DNA of 64,000 nt from Halorussus caseinilyticus. Its GTDB lineage: Archaea; Halobacteriota; Halobacteria; Halobacteriales; Haladaptataceae. Location: contig NZ_CP119811.1 of assembly GCF_029338395.1 (NCBI RefSeq), positions 121,392 to 185,391 on the forward strand, written 5' to 3'. The position numbers and the translations under genes were made by a program. Below are positions 1 to 9,235 of this stretch, piece by piece. Position 1 is the stretch's first letter; every line of letters begins with the position of its first letter. Below the pieces are notes generated by a model. The model was not told the origin of the DNA. It worked only from the letters and a program-made list of their open reading frames with translations, and did not search any database.

Positions 1-51
1 ACCCCCGAATACGCCCCAAACATTAAGTAGCTAAAATATTTCTATACTTTT

Positions 52-59
52 GGAGGTGA
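52..59 (+). promoter_or_regulatory. Strong Shine-Dalgarno for the 30-aa peptide
   Basis: GGAGGTGA lies five bases before the ATG at 65. It follows an AT-rich stretch (about 22-50) that can hold a TATA box. So clear a ribosome-binding site is uncommon among the mostly leaderless genes here, and it is the main argument that the short ORF at 65 is translated. Confidence 0.6.
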
Positions 60-64
60 AACTA

Positions 65-157
65 ATGACTAACAACACAGACGACGCGATGGAAGCCGTT
101 ACCGAGGAAGTCAGCGACGACGACCTCTTCGTTGCGGAACCGTACGTGCAAAGCTGA
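65..157 (+). CDS. Small acidic peptide, candidate RiPP-type precursor
   Basis: A 30-residue ORF preceded by a near-perfect Shine-Dalgarno. The first 20 residues are strongly acidic (Thr/Asn/Asp/Glu rich, with VTEEVSDDDL) and look like a leader; the tail is FVAEPYVQS. It ends 80 bp from the convergent 3' end of two SagB-like dehydrogenase genes, enzymes usually linked to peptide modification. There is no Cys and the tail has a single Ser, so it is not a classical azole precursor substrate. Inference: a precursor or carrier peptide. Its partner genes may lie left of the window. It could also be an unrelated small protein. Confidence 0.5.
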   Translation: MTNNTDDAMEAVTEEVSDDDLFVAEPYVQS

Positions 158-237
158 TTCCGGGTCTATCGACTCGAATCGGTCTTCGATTACCCGCGAT
201 TTTCGCCGATAGCCGAACTCGACAGTGACGGTGCCCC

Positions 238-1308
238 TCAGTCCACGATGGCGTACCCGAACAGCGGTTCCCGAAGCGGGTCGAGTCCGAGTCGCTCCGA
301 GAGCGTCCGACGCCGCTCGACTCGTCCGAAATCGAACTGGCGGTTCAGTCCAGCGCACGCGCACGCGAGCGTCTGGAGGACGTGACCGACATCGTGTTGG
401 AGAACGCGAAACACCAGCGGGTCGCGGTACTTCGCCATGTTTCTCTCGACGACCGACGTGAAGAACGCGACCAGCGACGGCGGTTCCGGCGTGGACCCGA
501 AGAGGGCGTCGAGTACCGCGTCGGGGTCCGTCTCGGCGATGCGCTCCAGCGCGTGCGTCTCGACGGAGTAGTGATAGACGCCGCGCTCGATTCCGTCTAC
601 GTCTCTCACCACGAGGTAGCCTTCCGTCGGGTGCAGACCGCCGCCGGACGGGTTCGGCTTCTGGAGGTGATACAGCGGCGAGTCGTAGTTACCGACGCCG
701 GTCTGTCCGAGCGCCAGATACAACAGAAACGATAGCTCCTCGGGAGACAGCGGTGCGTCGTCCGGTTCGCCGGTCGCACCGACGCTCCCGTGGAGGACCT
801 CGGACAGCGACGGGGATTGTTCGACCGAGAACGGGTGGGGGAGTGTCACCGTCTCGGCGTCCGGGTAGCGCACGTACCGCGACGGGAGGCCCTCCGTCTC
901 GGACATCTCGCGCTGTTTCTCGCCCGCGCGGTCCACGTCGTCGATGAACGGGTAGTCGTGCATGAGCAGGTAGTACCGGAACGCGGCCGTCCAGTCGTGG
1001 TCGCACCATCGACCCGCCGCCCGTTCGGGGGCCGACGACTCGTCGTCGGCCCACAGCAGGCCCGCGTCTTCCAGACCGGCGACGAGCGACTCGGCGCGTT
1101 CGGGGGCGTAGTCGAACAGTCGGGCCGTCCGTTCGACCAGCGACGGTCTGTCGATACCCTCGGCCGCGTCGGTTAGCAGTCGGTACACCCTCGGGTCCGA
1201 GATGTTCTGGTACTCGTTGGCGTAGGCGTCTACGAGCAGTAACTCGTGGGTGTCGTCGGGGCGGGGCGCGAGCGAGAGGAACGGGTTCGTTCGCAGTTCG
1301 TCGGTCAT
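238..1308 (-). CDS. SagB/ThcOx-type flavin dehydrogenase (copy 1)
   Basis: 356 residues from the ATG at 1308, which gives MTDELRTNPF; the open frame runs further upstream only by reading through the neighbouring gene. The C-terminal half carries SagB/nitroreductase hallmarks: PNPSGGGLHPTEGYLVV, then VLQHDVGHVLQTLACA. The N-terminal third is a helical region like those of ThcOx-type proteins. Known members are FMN enzymes that oxidise azolines in peptide natural products, or act as related peptide oxidoreductases. It overlaps the upstream SagB-like gene by 4 bp, so the two are translationally coupled. No YcaO cyclodehydratase is visible in the window, so the substrate is unknown. Confidence 0.8.
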   Translation of the reverse strand: MTDELRTNPFLSLAPRPDDTHELLLVDAYANEYQNISDPRVYRLLTDAAEGIDRPSLVERTARLFDYAPERAESLVAGLEDAGLLWADDESSAPERAAGRWCDHDWTAAFRYYLLMHDYPFIDDVDRAGEKQREMSETEGLPSRYVRYPDAETVTLPHPFSVEQSPSLSEVLHGSVGATGEPDDAPLSPEELSFLLYLALGQTGVGNYDSPLYHLQKPNPSGGGLHPTEGYLVVRDVDGIERGVYHYSVETHALERIAETDPDAVLDALFGSTPEPPSLVAFFTSVVERNMAKYRDPLVFRVLQHDVGHVLQTLACACAGLNRQFDFGRVERRRTLSERLGLDPLREPLFGYAIVD

Positions 1309-2396
1309 GCGTCCACCTCCCCCTGTCCGACCGCGAGGACGTAGCCCGGCGCGTGCGCGAACTCGTCCACGCCGAGGAGTTCGCTCGCCACCGACTCGCT
1401 GACCGCCGCCGTCTGGAACACCTCGAACCCGGTTCCGACCGCGGTCAGAAGCAGGCGGTGGCCCGACGCGGAAGCAGTCGTGAACAGGTTTCGGAGGCAA
1501 CTCAGGTTCCCGGACTGCTGGAGGTGGGCGATTCGAAACGTCAGCACGAGGGTCATCGACGCACCGTCGATGTAGGGTTGGCCGGTCACGAGTCGCTGGA
1601 CCGCGGCGTCGGCCGCCGTGCCGTCGGCGTCGTCGGCGAGCGCCGTGCCTTCGACTTCGAACAGCGCGTGGTTCGCGGGGTCGTAGCGATAGACGCCCGT
1701 GTCGAGGTCACTGCCCCGATTGACGACGAGGAACGGTGCGAGACCGGCGACGGCGAGTCGTTCGTCGGTCGTCGCCGCTTCCACGTCGCCGGACCGGACT
1801 CGGCGAATCGGCTCGAACGTGTGAAACAGGAGCGTCGAGAGCGACTGGCGGGAAATCGCCGTCCCGTCGAAGTCCCGGCAGGTCCGACGCGACAGCAGTA
1901 CGTCGGCGAACGGAACGTCCGGTAGTGGCTCCGGGTCCGGAAGCGCGACTCGCGGGCCGGGCGGCGACTCGGCCGCAGTCGGCGGGTAGTCGAACGCGCT
2001 CCCGTCGGCCGGGCCGTCGTCTCTCGTCTGTAGGTGGTAGTAGAGGGCACCGTACCAGCCACGACGCACCCACTCGACGGCGGACTCCGGGGTCGCACCC
2101 GGCGCGACGAGAATCCCGTCGTCGCGGAGCGAGGCCGTCAGCGCGGTCCGCCGGTCGGCGTCGAGCGAGGAGCGTTCCCGGAGATGCTCGTCGATTTCGG
2201 CCAGCGTCCGGGGTTCGGTTGCGAACGACAGGAGCGAGAGTGTCACAGGGGTCGTGAGTTCGCGCGTCGAAACGCTCTCACCGTCGTACACGTCGATGAC
2301 GGGGCGCTCCGAGTCGGTCAGGACGCCCGGAAATCGAGTCCGGAGCGTCCGGTTCGTTCGTACCACGTTCGCGGGTTGAGAAGTATGTTCGTGCAT
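1305..2396 (-). CDS. SagB/nitroreductase-like dehydrogenase (copy 2)
   Basis: 363 residues, first gene of a two-gene operon with the SagB-like gene downstream. It contains the nitroreductase entry motif LSRRTCRDFDG near residue 170 and a C-terminal region of FMN-reductase type (FRIAHLQQSGNLSCLRNLF, then GTGFEVFQTAA). It is diverged from its neighbour, and the GGxLHP-type segment is degenerate, so the pair may act as a heterodimer with one catalytic partner. That is inference. It is transcribed divergently from the phosphotriesterase-like gene, and the two share about 90 bp of intergenic DNA. Confidence 0.75.
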   Translation of the reverse strand: MHEHTSQPANVVRTNRTLRTRFPGVLTDSERPVIDVYDGESVSTRELTTPVTLSLLSFATEPRTLAEIDEHLRERSSLDADRRTALTASLRDDGILVAPGATPESAVEWVRRGWYGALYYHLQTRDDGPADGSAFDYPPTAAESPPGPRVALPDPEPLPDVPFADVLLSRRTCRDFDGTAISRQSLSTLLFHTFEPIRRVRSGDVEAATTDERLAVAGLAPFLVVNRGSDLDTGVYRYDPANHALFEVEGTALADDADGTAADAAVQRLVTGQPYIDGASMTLVLTFRIAHLQQSGNLSCLRNLFTTASASGHRLLLTAVGTGFEVFQTAAVSESVASELLGVDEFAHAPGYVLAVGQGEVDA

Positions 2397-2462
2397 GGCG
2401 TGTGAGCTACGTCCTTCTACGTTCGACTATGACGACCGATGGATTTAAATTGTGCGTGCGGA

Positions 2463-2474
2463 ACTTATAATAAT
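2463..2474 (+). promoter_or_regulatory. TATA box of the phosphotriesterase-like gene
   Basis: ACTTATAATAAT ends 14 bp before the ATG at 2488, a spacing that suggests a leaderless or near-leaderless transcript. It favours 2488 over the upstream in-frame start at 2452. Confidence 0.45.
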
Positions 2475-2487
2475 AACAGCCGCGTCG

Positions 2488-3450
2488 ATGACAGAGATTA
2501 CTACAGTCACCGGGAAGCTGTCGGCCGACGAGATGGGTCGTACTCTCCCGCACGAACACGTCGCTTACGGCGTACCGGGTTGGCGAATAGACAAGTCGGT
2601 CGCGCCGTACGACAGAGACGAGTGCCGACGACGGGCCGTCGAGACACTGAGTCGGTTGCGCGAGGAGTTCGGTCTCGACACCCTCTTCGACGCGACGATG
2701 AACGACGCCGGACGAGACGCCCGTCTGCTCCGCGACGTTGCCGAGGAGAGCGGCGTCTCCATCGTCTGCTCGACCGGCACGTATCCCGAAAGCCGCGGTT
2801 CCACGACGTACTTCGACCAGCATCGCCGACTCCTCGGCGACGTGACCGACGAACTCGAAGAACTGTTCGTCACCGAACTCCGTGACGGAATCAGGGACAC
2901 CGGAGTTCGGGCCGGAATCGTCAAGGTCGGGAGTAGCAACGGCGAGATTACCGACTACGACGACGCCCTGCTCCGGGCCGCAGCGCGCACACAGCGCCGG
3001 ACCGGTGCGCCGATTCTCACCCACACCGAGTCGGGCACGATGGGCGTCGAACAGGCCGAGACGCTCCTCGACGCGGGCGCGAACCCCGACCGGACGGTAA
3101 TCGGGCACATCGACCAGCACGACCCGGAGGTCCAGCGCGAACTCGTGGAGATGGGCGTCCGCATCGGGTTCGACCAAATCGGCACGAACGGCGACGAGAC
3201 CGACGACGACACGCGAATCGAGCGCGTCGCCAGTCTGTGCAGGGACGGCTACGCCGACCGGATTCTACTGTCACACGACTACATCGTCAACTGGCTCGGC
3301 CGGTCGGTCGAGGTTATTTACGACGACTTAGACCAGTGGCGTCCGGACCGCCTGTTCGAGTACGTAGTTCCGGAACTCGAAACCGCCCTCTCGCCCGACG
3401 ACGTGACGACGATGACCGAGACCAACCCGAAGAGGCTATTCACGGCGTGA
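2488..3450 (+). CDS. Phosphotriesterase-family metal-dependent hydrolase
   Basis: 320 residues, a single amidohydrolase TIM barrel of the PTE/Php family. All metal ligands are visible: LPHEH (His22, His24), IVKVGSS with the lysine that is carbamylated in the family (Lys146), LTHTESG (His179), GHIDQHD (His207) and LSHD (Asp264). The family hydrolyses phosphotriesters, lactones or related esters, so the substrate cannot be assigned. It sits 17 bp before the carbamoyltransferase gene, in the same direction and probably the same operon. In this cluster it may act on the peptide-derived product or confer self-protection; both are inference. Confidence 0.85.
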   Translation: MTEITTVTGKLSADEMGRTLPHEHVAYGVPGWRIDKSVAPYDRDECRRRAVETLSRLREEFGLDTLFDATMNDAGRDARLLRDVAEESGVSIVCSTGTYPESRGSTTYFDQHRRLLGDVTDELEELFVTELRDGIRDTGVRAGIVKVGSSNGEITDYDDALLRAAARTQRRTGAPILTHTESGTMGVEQAETLLDAGANPDRTVIGHIDQHDPEVQRELVEMGVRIGFDQIGTNGDETDDDTRIERVASLCRDGYADRILLSHDYIVNWLGRSVEVIYDDLDQWRPDRLFEYVVPELETALSPDDVTTMTETNPKRLFTA

Positions 3451-3467
3451 GACGCCGACGAGATACC

Positions 3468-5186
3468 ATGAGTGAACGAACTGTCTTAGGACTCAAGTGC
3501 GGCGTCGTGGACTACTGGGGACACGACAACAGCGTCGTCGTCGCCCGCGACGGCGAAGTGCTGTTCGCCGCCGAAGACGAGCGATACACGCGAAGCAAAC
3601 ACGGAAGCCACGCGTTTCCCGAGCGAACTATCGAGGCCGCGCTGAGCGAGTGCGACCTCGAACTCGCCGACGTGGACCGAATCGCGGTGCCGTACGACCC
3701 GAAACTGGAACCGAAGCGACTCGCCCGGAAACTCCGAGCGATTCCGTTCGCCGACGAGTCGCTGTCCGAACGCTTCCGCCACCTCCGCCACGCCGCCGAC
3801 CACTTCCGGAAGTTCGGCCTCTCGCTCCACTCGGAGGTCCGCGACCGATTCGCGGACCTCGGGTCGCCGGTCCCGCCGATAGCGACGACCGGCCACCACC
3901 GGAGTCACGCCGTCTCCGCGTTCGCGCCCTCCGGGTTCGAGTCCGCGCTCGTCGTGACCCTCGACTCGTCGGGCGAGTACGACTCGACGGTCGTCTGGGC
4001 CGCCGACGAAAGCGGACTCGAACGAGTCGCCACCTACCCCTTCCCGAACAGTCTCGGCATGTTCTACAGCGTCGTGACCGGCTATCTGGGTTACGTACCC
4101 CTCAACGGCGAGGGGAAAGTGATGGGGTTGGCACCCTACGGCGAGCGCGACGAGGACATCGAACGCGCGCTTCGGCGGGTGGTCACGACCGGACTCGACT
4201 ACGACGTGACCGCACTCACCGGCGGCGAGACCACCGAATCGGGCATCCGGCGGTTGGAGCGACTCTTCGACCGCCCGCGGACGACCGACACCGAGACGTT
4301 CTCACAGTGGGAGAAAGACCTCGCCCGCGTCGTCCAGTCGATGGTCGAGGAGACCGTCACCGACATCGTGGCCCGCTACTGTAGCGAGACGGGACTCGAA
4401 AACGTCGCAGTCGCGGGCGGTCTCGGACTCAACTGCAAACTCAACCAGCGAATCCGCGAACTTCCGGCCGTCGAGGAGTTCTTCGTCCAACCGGTTGCGA
4501 ACGACGCCGGTGTCGCACTCGGCGCGGCGCTAGACCAGTTCCCCGCCGATTCGGTGCCGACGCTGGAGACGGTCTACTGGGGTCCGGAGTACCCCCCAGA
4601 AGCCATCGAGACCTACCTCCAGCGGAAGAAACTCAGTTACAGCAAGCCCGACGACTTCGAGCGAGCGGTCGCCGAACGACTCGCGGACGGCGAACTCGTC
4701 GGGTGGTTCAACGGCCGACTCGAGATGGGACCGCGGGCGCTCGGCAACCGAAGCATCATCGCCGACCCGCGGACCAGCGAGTCGCGCCAGCGCGTCAACG
4801 AGTACGTCAAGGACCGCGAGCAGTGGCGGCCGTTCGCGCCGTCGGTCGTCGAGTCGCGCGCCGACGAGTACTTCGTGGACGGACGACGCGCCCCGTTCAT
4901 GATAGAGACGTTCGACGTTCGACCGGAGAAACGAGACGAGATAGCCGCGGCCATCCATCCGAGCGACGGAACGGCGCGCCCCCAGACCGTAACCGAGTCC
5001 CAGAACCCGCAGTACTACCGACTGCTCGACGAGTTCGCCGACATCACCGGCGTTCCGGTGCTGTTGAACACCTCGTTCAACGACCACGGCGAACCCATCG
5101 TCACTTCGCCGGTGCAGGCCATCTCGGACTTCTACTCGATGGGTCTCGACGCCCTCGCCATCGAAGGGCTACTGGTCGAGAAGTGA
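3468..5186 (+). CDS. O-carbamoyltransferase (NodU/CmcH/TobZ family)
   Basis: 572 residues from the ATG at 3468 (MSERTVLGLK). The N-terminal kinase-like domain starts with LGLKCGVVDYWGHDNS and includes GHHRSHAVSAF and NGEGKVMGLAPYG. The C-terminal carbamoyltransferase domain carries EMGPRALGNRSIIADPR and LNTSFNDHGEP. Family members transfer a carbamoyl group from carbamoyl phosphate, through a carbamoyl-AMP, to a hydroxyl of a natural product or sugar. It follows the hydrolase gene by 17 bp and precedes the exporter. Length and domain order are complete. The most likely role is a tailoring step on the product of this cluster. Confidence 0.88.
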   Translation: MSERTVLGLKCGVVDYWGHDNSVVVARDGEVLFAAEDERYTRSKHGSHAFPERTIEAALSECDLELADVDRIAVPYDPKLEPKRLARKLRAIPFADESLSERFRHLRHAADHFRKFGLSLHSEVRDRFADLGSPVPPIATTGHHRSHAVSAFAPSGFESALVVTLDSSGEYDSTVVWAADESGLERVATYPFPNSLGMFYSVVTGYLGYVPLNGEGKVMGLAPYGERDEDIERALRRVVTTGLDYDVTALTGGETTESGIRRLERLFDRPRTTDTETFSQWEKDLARVVQSMVEETVTDIVARYCSETGLENVAVAGGLGLNCKLNQRIRELPAVEEFFVQPVANDAGVALGAALDQFPADSVPTLETVYWGPEYPPEAIETYLQRKKLSYSKPDDFERAVAERLADGELVGWFNGRLEMGPRALGNRSIIADPRTSESRQRVNEYVKDREQWRPFAPSVVESRADEYFVDGRRAPFMIETFDVRPEKRDEIAAAIHPSDGTARPQTVTESQNPQYYRLLDEFADITGVPVLLNTSFNDHGEPIVTSPVQAISDFYSMGLDALAIEGLLVEK

Positions 5187-5337
5187 GCAATCCGGGCGAC
5201 CGGTCGTCACAACGTTTTTAAAATAAGGACTTCGACTAAGTAAACAAACTGGTCCGAACACGACTAAAGCGCCGTCTGACGGCGGTAGCGACGACTTCTC
5301 CTCGTCGCCGGGCCGTCCCGTCGCTACTCGCACGCTT

Positions 5338-6663
5338 ATGACACAGAACCTACGCACTCGACTCGCACGCCTGTTCGAACCGTTCACCGCACAGTACGCG
5401 TCGCTCCGCCATCTTCGGGACCGCGACTTGGCCCTGCTGTCGGTCGCTCGACTGCTCGACCAGATGTCCATCTCGTTCATCGTGCCGCTTCTCCCGATAT
5501 ACGCCGAAAACCTCGGCGCGAGCGCGTTCCTCATCGGTCTGATATTCTCGGCCGAAACGCTGTCGAAGGCCGTGTTCTCGACGCCGTTCGGCCACCTCTC
5601 GGACCGGTTCGACCGCCGCCTCCTCGTCTCGGTCGGGTTGGTAATCAGTGCGCTGAGCGTCGTCGCGTTCGGCTTCGTCGAGGTCCCGCTACTCTTCATC
5701 GGGTTTAGAGCGCTCGACGGGGCCGCCAGCGCCATGCGGGAACCGGCGGCCAACGCGTACATCGGCGACGCGTTCGACGAGAGCGAACGCGGCGGTGCGA
5801 TGGGCGCGTACCGCACCGTCGGGATGCTGGGCGTCGCCATCGGTCCCGCAGTCGGTGGTCTCCTCTCGGCCTCTTACGGGTACGCGCTCCCGTTCGTCGT
5901 CCTCGGGGCCGGAACCCTCGTCGGTGGTCTCGCCGTGTTCGTGTCGCTGAATCCGTCGAGCGACCAGTCGGCCGAGTCGTCGGGCGACGACTCGGCCGAC
6001 GCCGAGACCGACTGGTCGCTCCTGCCCGACCTCTCGCTCGGGACGATACGCGAGGCGACGACGCTCCCGATGGCCGCACTCGGTGTGAGCGTCTTCGTGG
6101 CGCAGGTCGGGTCCGGCGCGTTCAGTCCGCTGTTCGCCGTCCTGCTCGAAACGACGCTCGGTGCCGGACCCGCCTACACCGGAACGATGTACAGCGTCTT
6201 CGGACTCTCGATGTTCCTGTTCATGCCGGTCGGCGGAACGCTCGCGGACACGGCGGGTCGGAAGCGGAGCCTCCTCATCGGGAAGGTCCTCTGGGCCGTG
6301 GTGGTGTTCGGTCTCGCGCTGGCGACGACGCGACTCGTCCCGCCCGTCCTGCTGTTCGTCGCCGGAATCGCCTCCGCGTTCGCGGGTCCCGCGCTCGGAG
6401 CGATGCAGTACGAACTCGCACCGGAGGGCCGAGAAGGGACGGTCCTCGGCGCGTACTCGACGCTCGCGTCCGCGGGGATGGCGGTCGGGCCACTTCTCGG
6501 CGGTGCGCTCACCGACGTGTTCGGCGTCACGACGGTCTTTCTGTTGATGGGCGGCCTGTGGCTGTTCGACACCGGGACAATCGCGTTCGGCGTCCGCGAG
6601 ACGGTATCGAAGGGTTCGGAGTCGTCCGAACCCTCGGACTCGACGGCCGGTAGTTCGGAGTGA
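5338..6663 (+). CDS. MFS drug/product efflux transporter
   Basis: 441 residues with about 12 hydrophobic helices and an acidic, Ser/Asp-rich central loop after helix 6 (around residues 205-222). The motif FGHLSDRFDRR after helix 2 is the MFS A-motif. It lies 151 bp downstream of the carbamoyltransferase, behind a possible TATA box near 5214 (TTTTTAAAATAA), so it may have its own promoter. Its position at the end of the biosynthetic genes suggests export of, or resistance to, the product. Substrate is unknown. Confidence 0.82.
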   Translation: MTQNLRTRLARLFEPFTAQYASLRHLRDRDLALLSVARLLDQMSISFIVPLLPIYAENLGASAFLIGLIFSAETLSKAVFSTPFGHLSDRFDRRLLVSVGLVISALSVVAFGFVEVPLLFIGFRALDGAASAMREPAANAYIGDAFDESERGGAMGAYRTVGMLGVAIGPAVGGLLSASYGYALPFVVLGAGTLVGGLAVFVSLNPSSDQSAESSGDDSADAETDWSLLPDLSLGTIREATTLPMAALGVSVFVAQVGSGAFSPLFAVLLETTLGAGPAYTGTMYSVFGLSMFLFMPVGGTLADTAGRKRSLLIGKVLWAVVVFGLALATTRLVPPVLLFVAGIASAFAGPALGAMQYELAPEGREGTVLGAYSTLASAGMAVGPLLGGALTDVFGVTTVFLLMGGLWLFDTGTIAFGVRETVSKGSESSEPSDSTAGSSE

Positions 6664-7033
6664 CAATCGGCGCGAGGCGTCCTCGGAACGGACCTCGGAC
6701 TCGCCCGCGACAGACCGCAGGTCACGATTCAATCCCACGAGCGTGTCTGGAATCCGTCCGGACTCTTCCGCGAACAGCAGACCGGCGATAGCGAACGTCA
6801 CCGAGTCGAGGTAGCGGGCGTGCTTCGGCGACCCCTGATTCGAAGCCGTGTGATACAGACCGACAGCGCATACCTCCGTCTTCAGACCGAGGTCAAGCGA
6901 GCGTCGGGACCACTGCTTCGGCGCGCGAAGTCCGCGGGCGCGACTTATCTGGCGGTTGCAACGCGAGGCAGAACCTACATCGGCTGATACATCTGGCTGT
7001 GAATAGGGAGGATAGATTCGACAGGAAGCGCGG
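6664..7033. other. No intact gene; short remnant
   Basis: No convincing ORF of its own. About 40 bp around 6820-6860 (the part reading GATTCGAAGCCGTGTGA) recur at about 23596-23635, so this is probably debris of a dispersed element. I could not identify the parent gene. Confidence 0.35.
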
Positions 7034-7939
7034 TTACGTGGTGGACTCGAAGTCGAGGCCGTGCCCGGCTTCAAGATGCTCGTTGAGACGTTGCACGAAC
7101 CGGGTGGCCGGTGCGCCGTCAACGACATCGTGGTCGAAGGTGACGGTGAGGCTCAGGACCTCCCGAGAACGGAGTTCGCCATCGATGAGGCGTGGTTTGG
7201 TTCCGATGCCGCCGACAGTGAGTTGGAGGGTATAGTTCGTGGGACTGATAGCCCACCCGTTTCCGGTGCCGAACATACCTATAGAGGTGACAGCGACGGT
7301 GCCAGCGAGGTGCTTCCACCGAGACGGGAACCACTGGGGGAGATGCCAGATTTGTCGGCGGAGAACTCCGGGAAGGCGACGGGCGAGGCTCGCCAGTCTG
7401 GTGTCCGTGTGGTCCGCCGTGTCCGACTGAACTCGTCGAATCTCGTCGTGAATCGATTGCAGAGTCCGCTGGTTCGCCTGCCGAATGACGTGCGGAACAC
7501 CGATTCGTTCCCCGTCGAGTTCCCGTTCGATGAGAACGTTTACATCGACATCCTCGAACTCGTGGATTCGTCCTCGCCAATCACGGTACCGTTGGACGTG
7601 CGGTTGTTCATCGACCGTAGTGGCAAGACAGTAGACGACGAACGCGGTGAAGGAGACGCTCGTTCCCGTCTCCTCTTCGAGTGTCCGGATTCGTTGTCTG
7701 GTCTCGGTGACATCAATCTCGACGAGTCCGTGAACGTTACTCCGGTGTCCCGCCATCCGCATGTAATCCATCGTGTACTGCTGGTGCGGAGACATCCGTT
7801 CGAAATCATCGGCGTGACCGCTCATAATCACACATGAAGGGCCAAAATCAAAACCGTACTCCCCCATCGGAGTGCCGTTCAATGTGAACGACTCCGGCAA
7901 ACTGGTATCCAACCTACCGAGATTCCTCGGTCTGCTCAC
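7034..7939 (-). CDS. Stand-alone 2-oxoacid dehydrogenase-type acyltransferase
   Basis: 301 residues. The C-terminal two thirds match the catalytic domain of dihydrolipoamide acyltransferases (E2), which is related to chloramphenicol acetyltransferase. FDHDVVDGAPATRF carries the HxxxDG active-site motif, and GTGNGWAISP-type sequence lies upstream. No lipoyl or peripheral subunit-binding domain is present, so it is not a complete E2 core. Such short forms are usually CoA-dependent acyltransferases of unknown substrate. No obvious operon partner; it is followed on the same strand by the unrelated ars genes about 100 bp away. Confidence 0.7.
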   Translation of the reverse strand: MSRPRNLGRLDTSLPESFTLNGTPMGEYGFDFGPSCVIMSGHADDFERMSPHQQYTMDYMRMAGHRSNVHGLVEIDVTETRQRIRTLEEETGTSVSFTAFVVYCLATTVDEQPHVQRYRDWRGRIHEFEDVDVNVLIERELDGERIGVPHVIRQANQRTLQSIHDEIRRVQSDTADHTDTRLASLARRLPGVLRRQIWHLPQWFPSRWKHLAGTVAVTSIGMFGTGNGWAISPTNYTLQLTVGGIGTKPRLIDGELRSREVLSLTVTFDHDVVDGAPATRFVQRLNEHLEAGHGLDFESTT

Positions 7940-8037
7940 TGTATTCGTCTCGTCACGCTACCTCCGTTCGGATTGTTACGCTCGGGTGGTCTGAAAGAGT
8001 GGTCGAGCGGTCAGAACCGCCCGTATTTGCTAGTCGG

Positions 8038-8883
8038 TCAGTCGTCGCGTGCTGGCTTCCGGGCCTCGATAGTGGCGGAGACGAGGTAGTCACCGAGATC
8101 TCGGTCGGCGTCCCAGTCGCTGATGAACTCGGTACTCTCGTCTTTGGGCGCTATCTCGATTGCTTCGAAGCCAGCGCTGTCGAGCATCGCTTCGAGGTCG
8201 GCAACGGTTGACGCACCGGCGACACAACTCGTCAACGAGTCCGGGTCCATCTTCACCTCGTCGGGGAACGAGGCGGTCTGCACGACATCCGAGATGGCGA
8301 CGCGGCCGCCGGGCTTGAGGACGCGGTAAGCGTCGTCGAACACGCGTTGTTTTTCAGGGGCGAGGTTGACGACGCAGTTCGAGATGACGACATCGACCGT
8401 CGCGTCGGAAACGGGGAGGTGACTGATTTCACCGAGACGAAACTCGACGTTATCGGCATCGTTCTTTGCGACGTTCTCCCTTGCCTTCGAGACCATTTCC
8501 GGCGTCATATCGACGCCGATGACATCACCGTCCGGGCCGACCTCCTGAGCAACGAGGAAGCAGTCGAAGCCCGCACCGGAGCCAAGGTCGAGTACGGTCT
8601 CGCCGGGCGTCATCTCGGCGAACGCCTTCGGGTTCCCACACCCGAGGCCGAGGTCTGCACCGTCGGCGACCGACGCAACGTCGTCTGCGTCGTAGCCGAG
8701 GCGTTCGCTCCCGGTCGCGTCCGCATCGCCGTCACAGCATCCATCGTCGTCGGTGACATCGATGCCGACATCGCCACAGCAGTTCTGGCCCTCGGAAGCG
8801 ATAGTCCCGTAGCGTTCGCGCACCATCTCGCGGGTCTCCTCGGGGCCGCGGTCACCGGCCGCCGTTTCGGTGTCGTTACTCAT
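8038..8883 (-). CDS. arsM: Arsenite S-adenosylmethionine methyltransferase
   Basis: 281 residues from the ATG at 8883. The SAM-binding motif is ETVLDLGSGAGFD. Conserved cysteine contexts of ArsM are present: NCCGDV near the N-terminus, GLGCGNP, ISNCVVNL and LTSCVAGAS. The family methylates As(III) to volatile or less reactive species using SAM and thiols in the cytosol. It overlaps the arsR-type gene by 8 bp, so the two are co-transcribed and coupled. An N-terminal extension holds extra Cys pairs (DDGCCDGD) that may bind metal. Confidence 0.88.
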   Translation of the reverse strand: MSNDTETAAGDRGPEETREMVRERYGTIASEGQNCCGDVGIDVTDDDGCCDGDADATGSERLGYDADDVASVADGADLGLGCGNPKAFAEMTPGETVLDLGSGAGFDCFLVAQEVGPDGDVIGVDMTPEMVSKARENVAKNDADNVEFRLGEISHLPVSDATVDVVISNCVVNLAPEKQRVFDDAYRVLKPGGRVAISDVVQTASFPDEVKMDPDSLTSCVAGASTVADLEAMLDSAGFEAIEIAPKDESTEFISDWDADRDLGDYLVSATIEARKPARDD

Positions 8884-9235
8884 GGGTGTCTCGTAGGTCG
8901 TCGAGCGTTTCGAGGAGGGCCGTGGTTGTTTCGGTCGGTTCGTAGTACCGCCAGGAACCCTCCTTGCGGCGCGTGACCAATTGTGCGGTGTACAAGCGGG
9001 AGAGTGCTTGGCTAACGGCACTCTGACTGACGCCGACTGCGGCTTCGAGGTCGCAGACGCAGATGCCGTCGTCGGCGTTCGTGATTCGGCGAAGCAGTTC
9101 GTATCGCGTGTCGTTTCCCATCGCGGTCAGGACTCGAAGGTCCGTCGCCATCGCGTCCGAATCAACGTCTCCGGGTGGGGTACAGCAGGTGTCTGCCCCG
9201 TCCGTGGCTCGGTCAGTGGTCGCATCCTCCGCCAT
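8876..9235 (-). CDS. arsR: ArsR-family metalloregulator
   Basis: 119 residues. The winged helix-turn-helix includes GICVCDLEAAVGVSQSAVSQALSRL-type sequence, with the paired cysteines (CVCDL) that sense As(III)/Sb(III) in ArsR proteins, plus an extra CC pair near the N-terminus. It is the first gene of an arsR-arsM operon. A TATA-like CTTATAC on this strand lies around 9244-9252, just upstream of the ATG, inside a short imperfect palindrome that is a plausible operator. Confidence 0.85.
   Translation of the reverse strand: MAEDATTDRATDGADTCCTPPGDVDSDAMATDLRVLTAMGNDTRYELLRRITNADDGICVCDLEAAVGVSQSAVSQALSRLYTAQLVTRRKEGSWRYYEPTETTTALLETLDDLRDTHE

Noticed and set aside
1..6663. Classical azole (LAP) biosynthesis cluster
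   Set aside because: SagB-like genes are present, but there is no YcaO/cyclodehydratase in the window and the peptide lacks a Cys/Ser/Thr-rich core.
6664..7033. Possible transposase fragment on the minus strand (SPKHARYLDSVTF)
   Set aside because: No catalytic motif, no terminal repeats; only 40 bp are shared with 23596, so an IS call is not supported.
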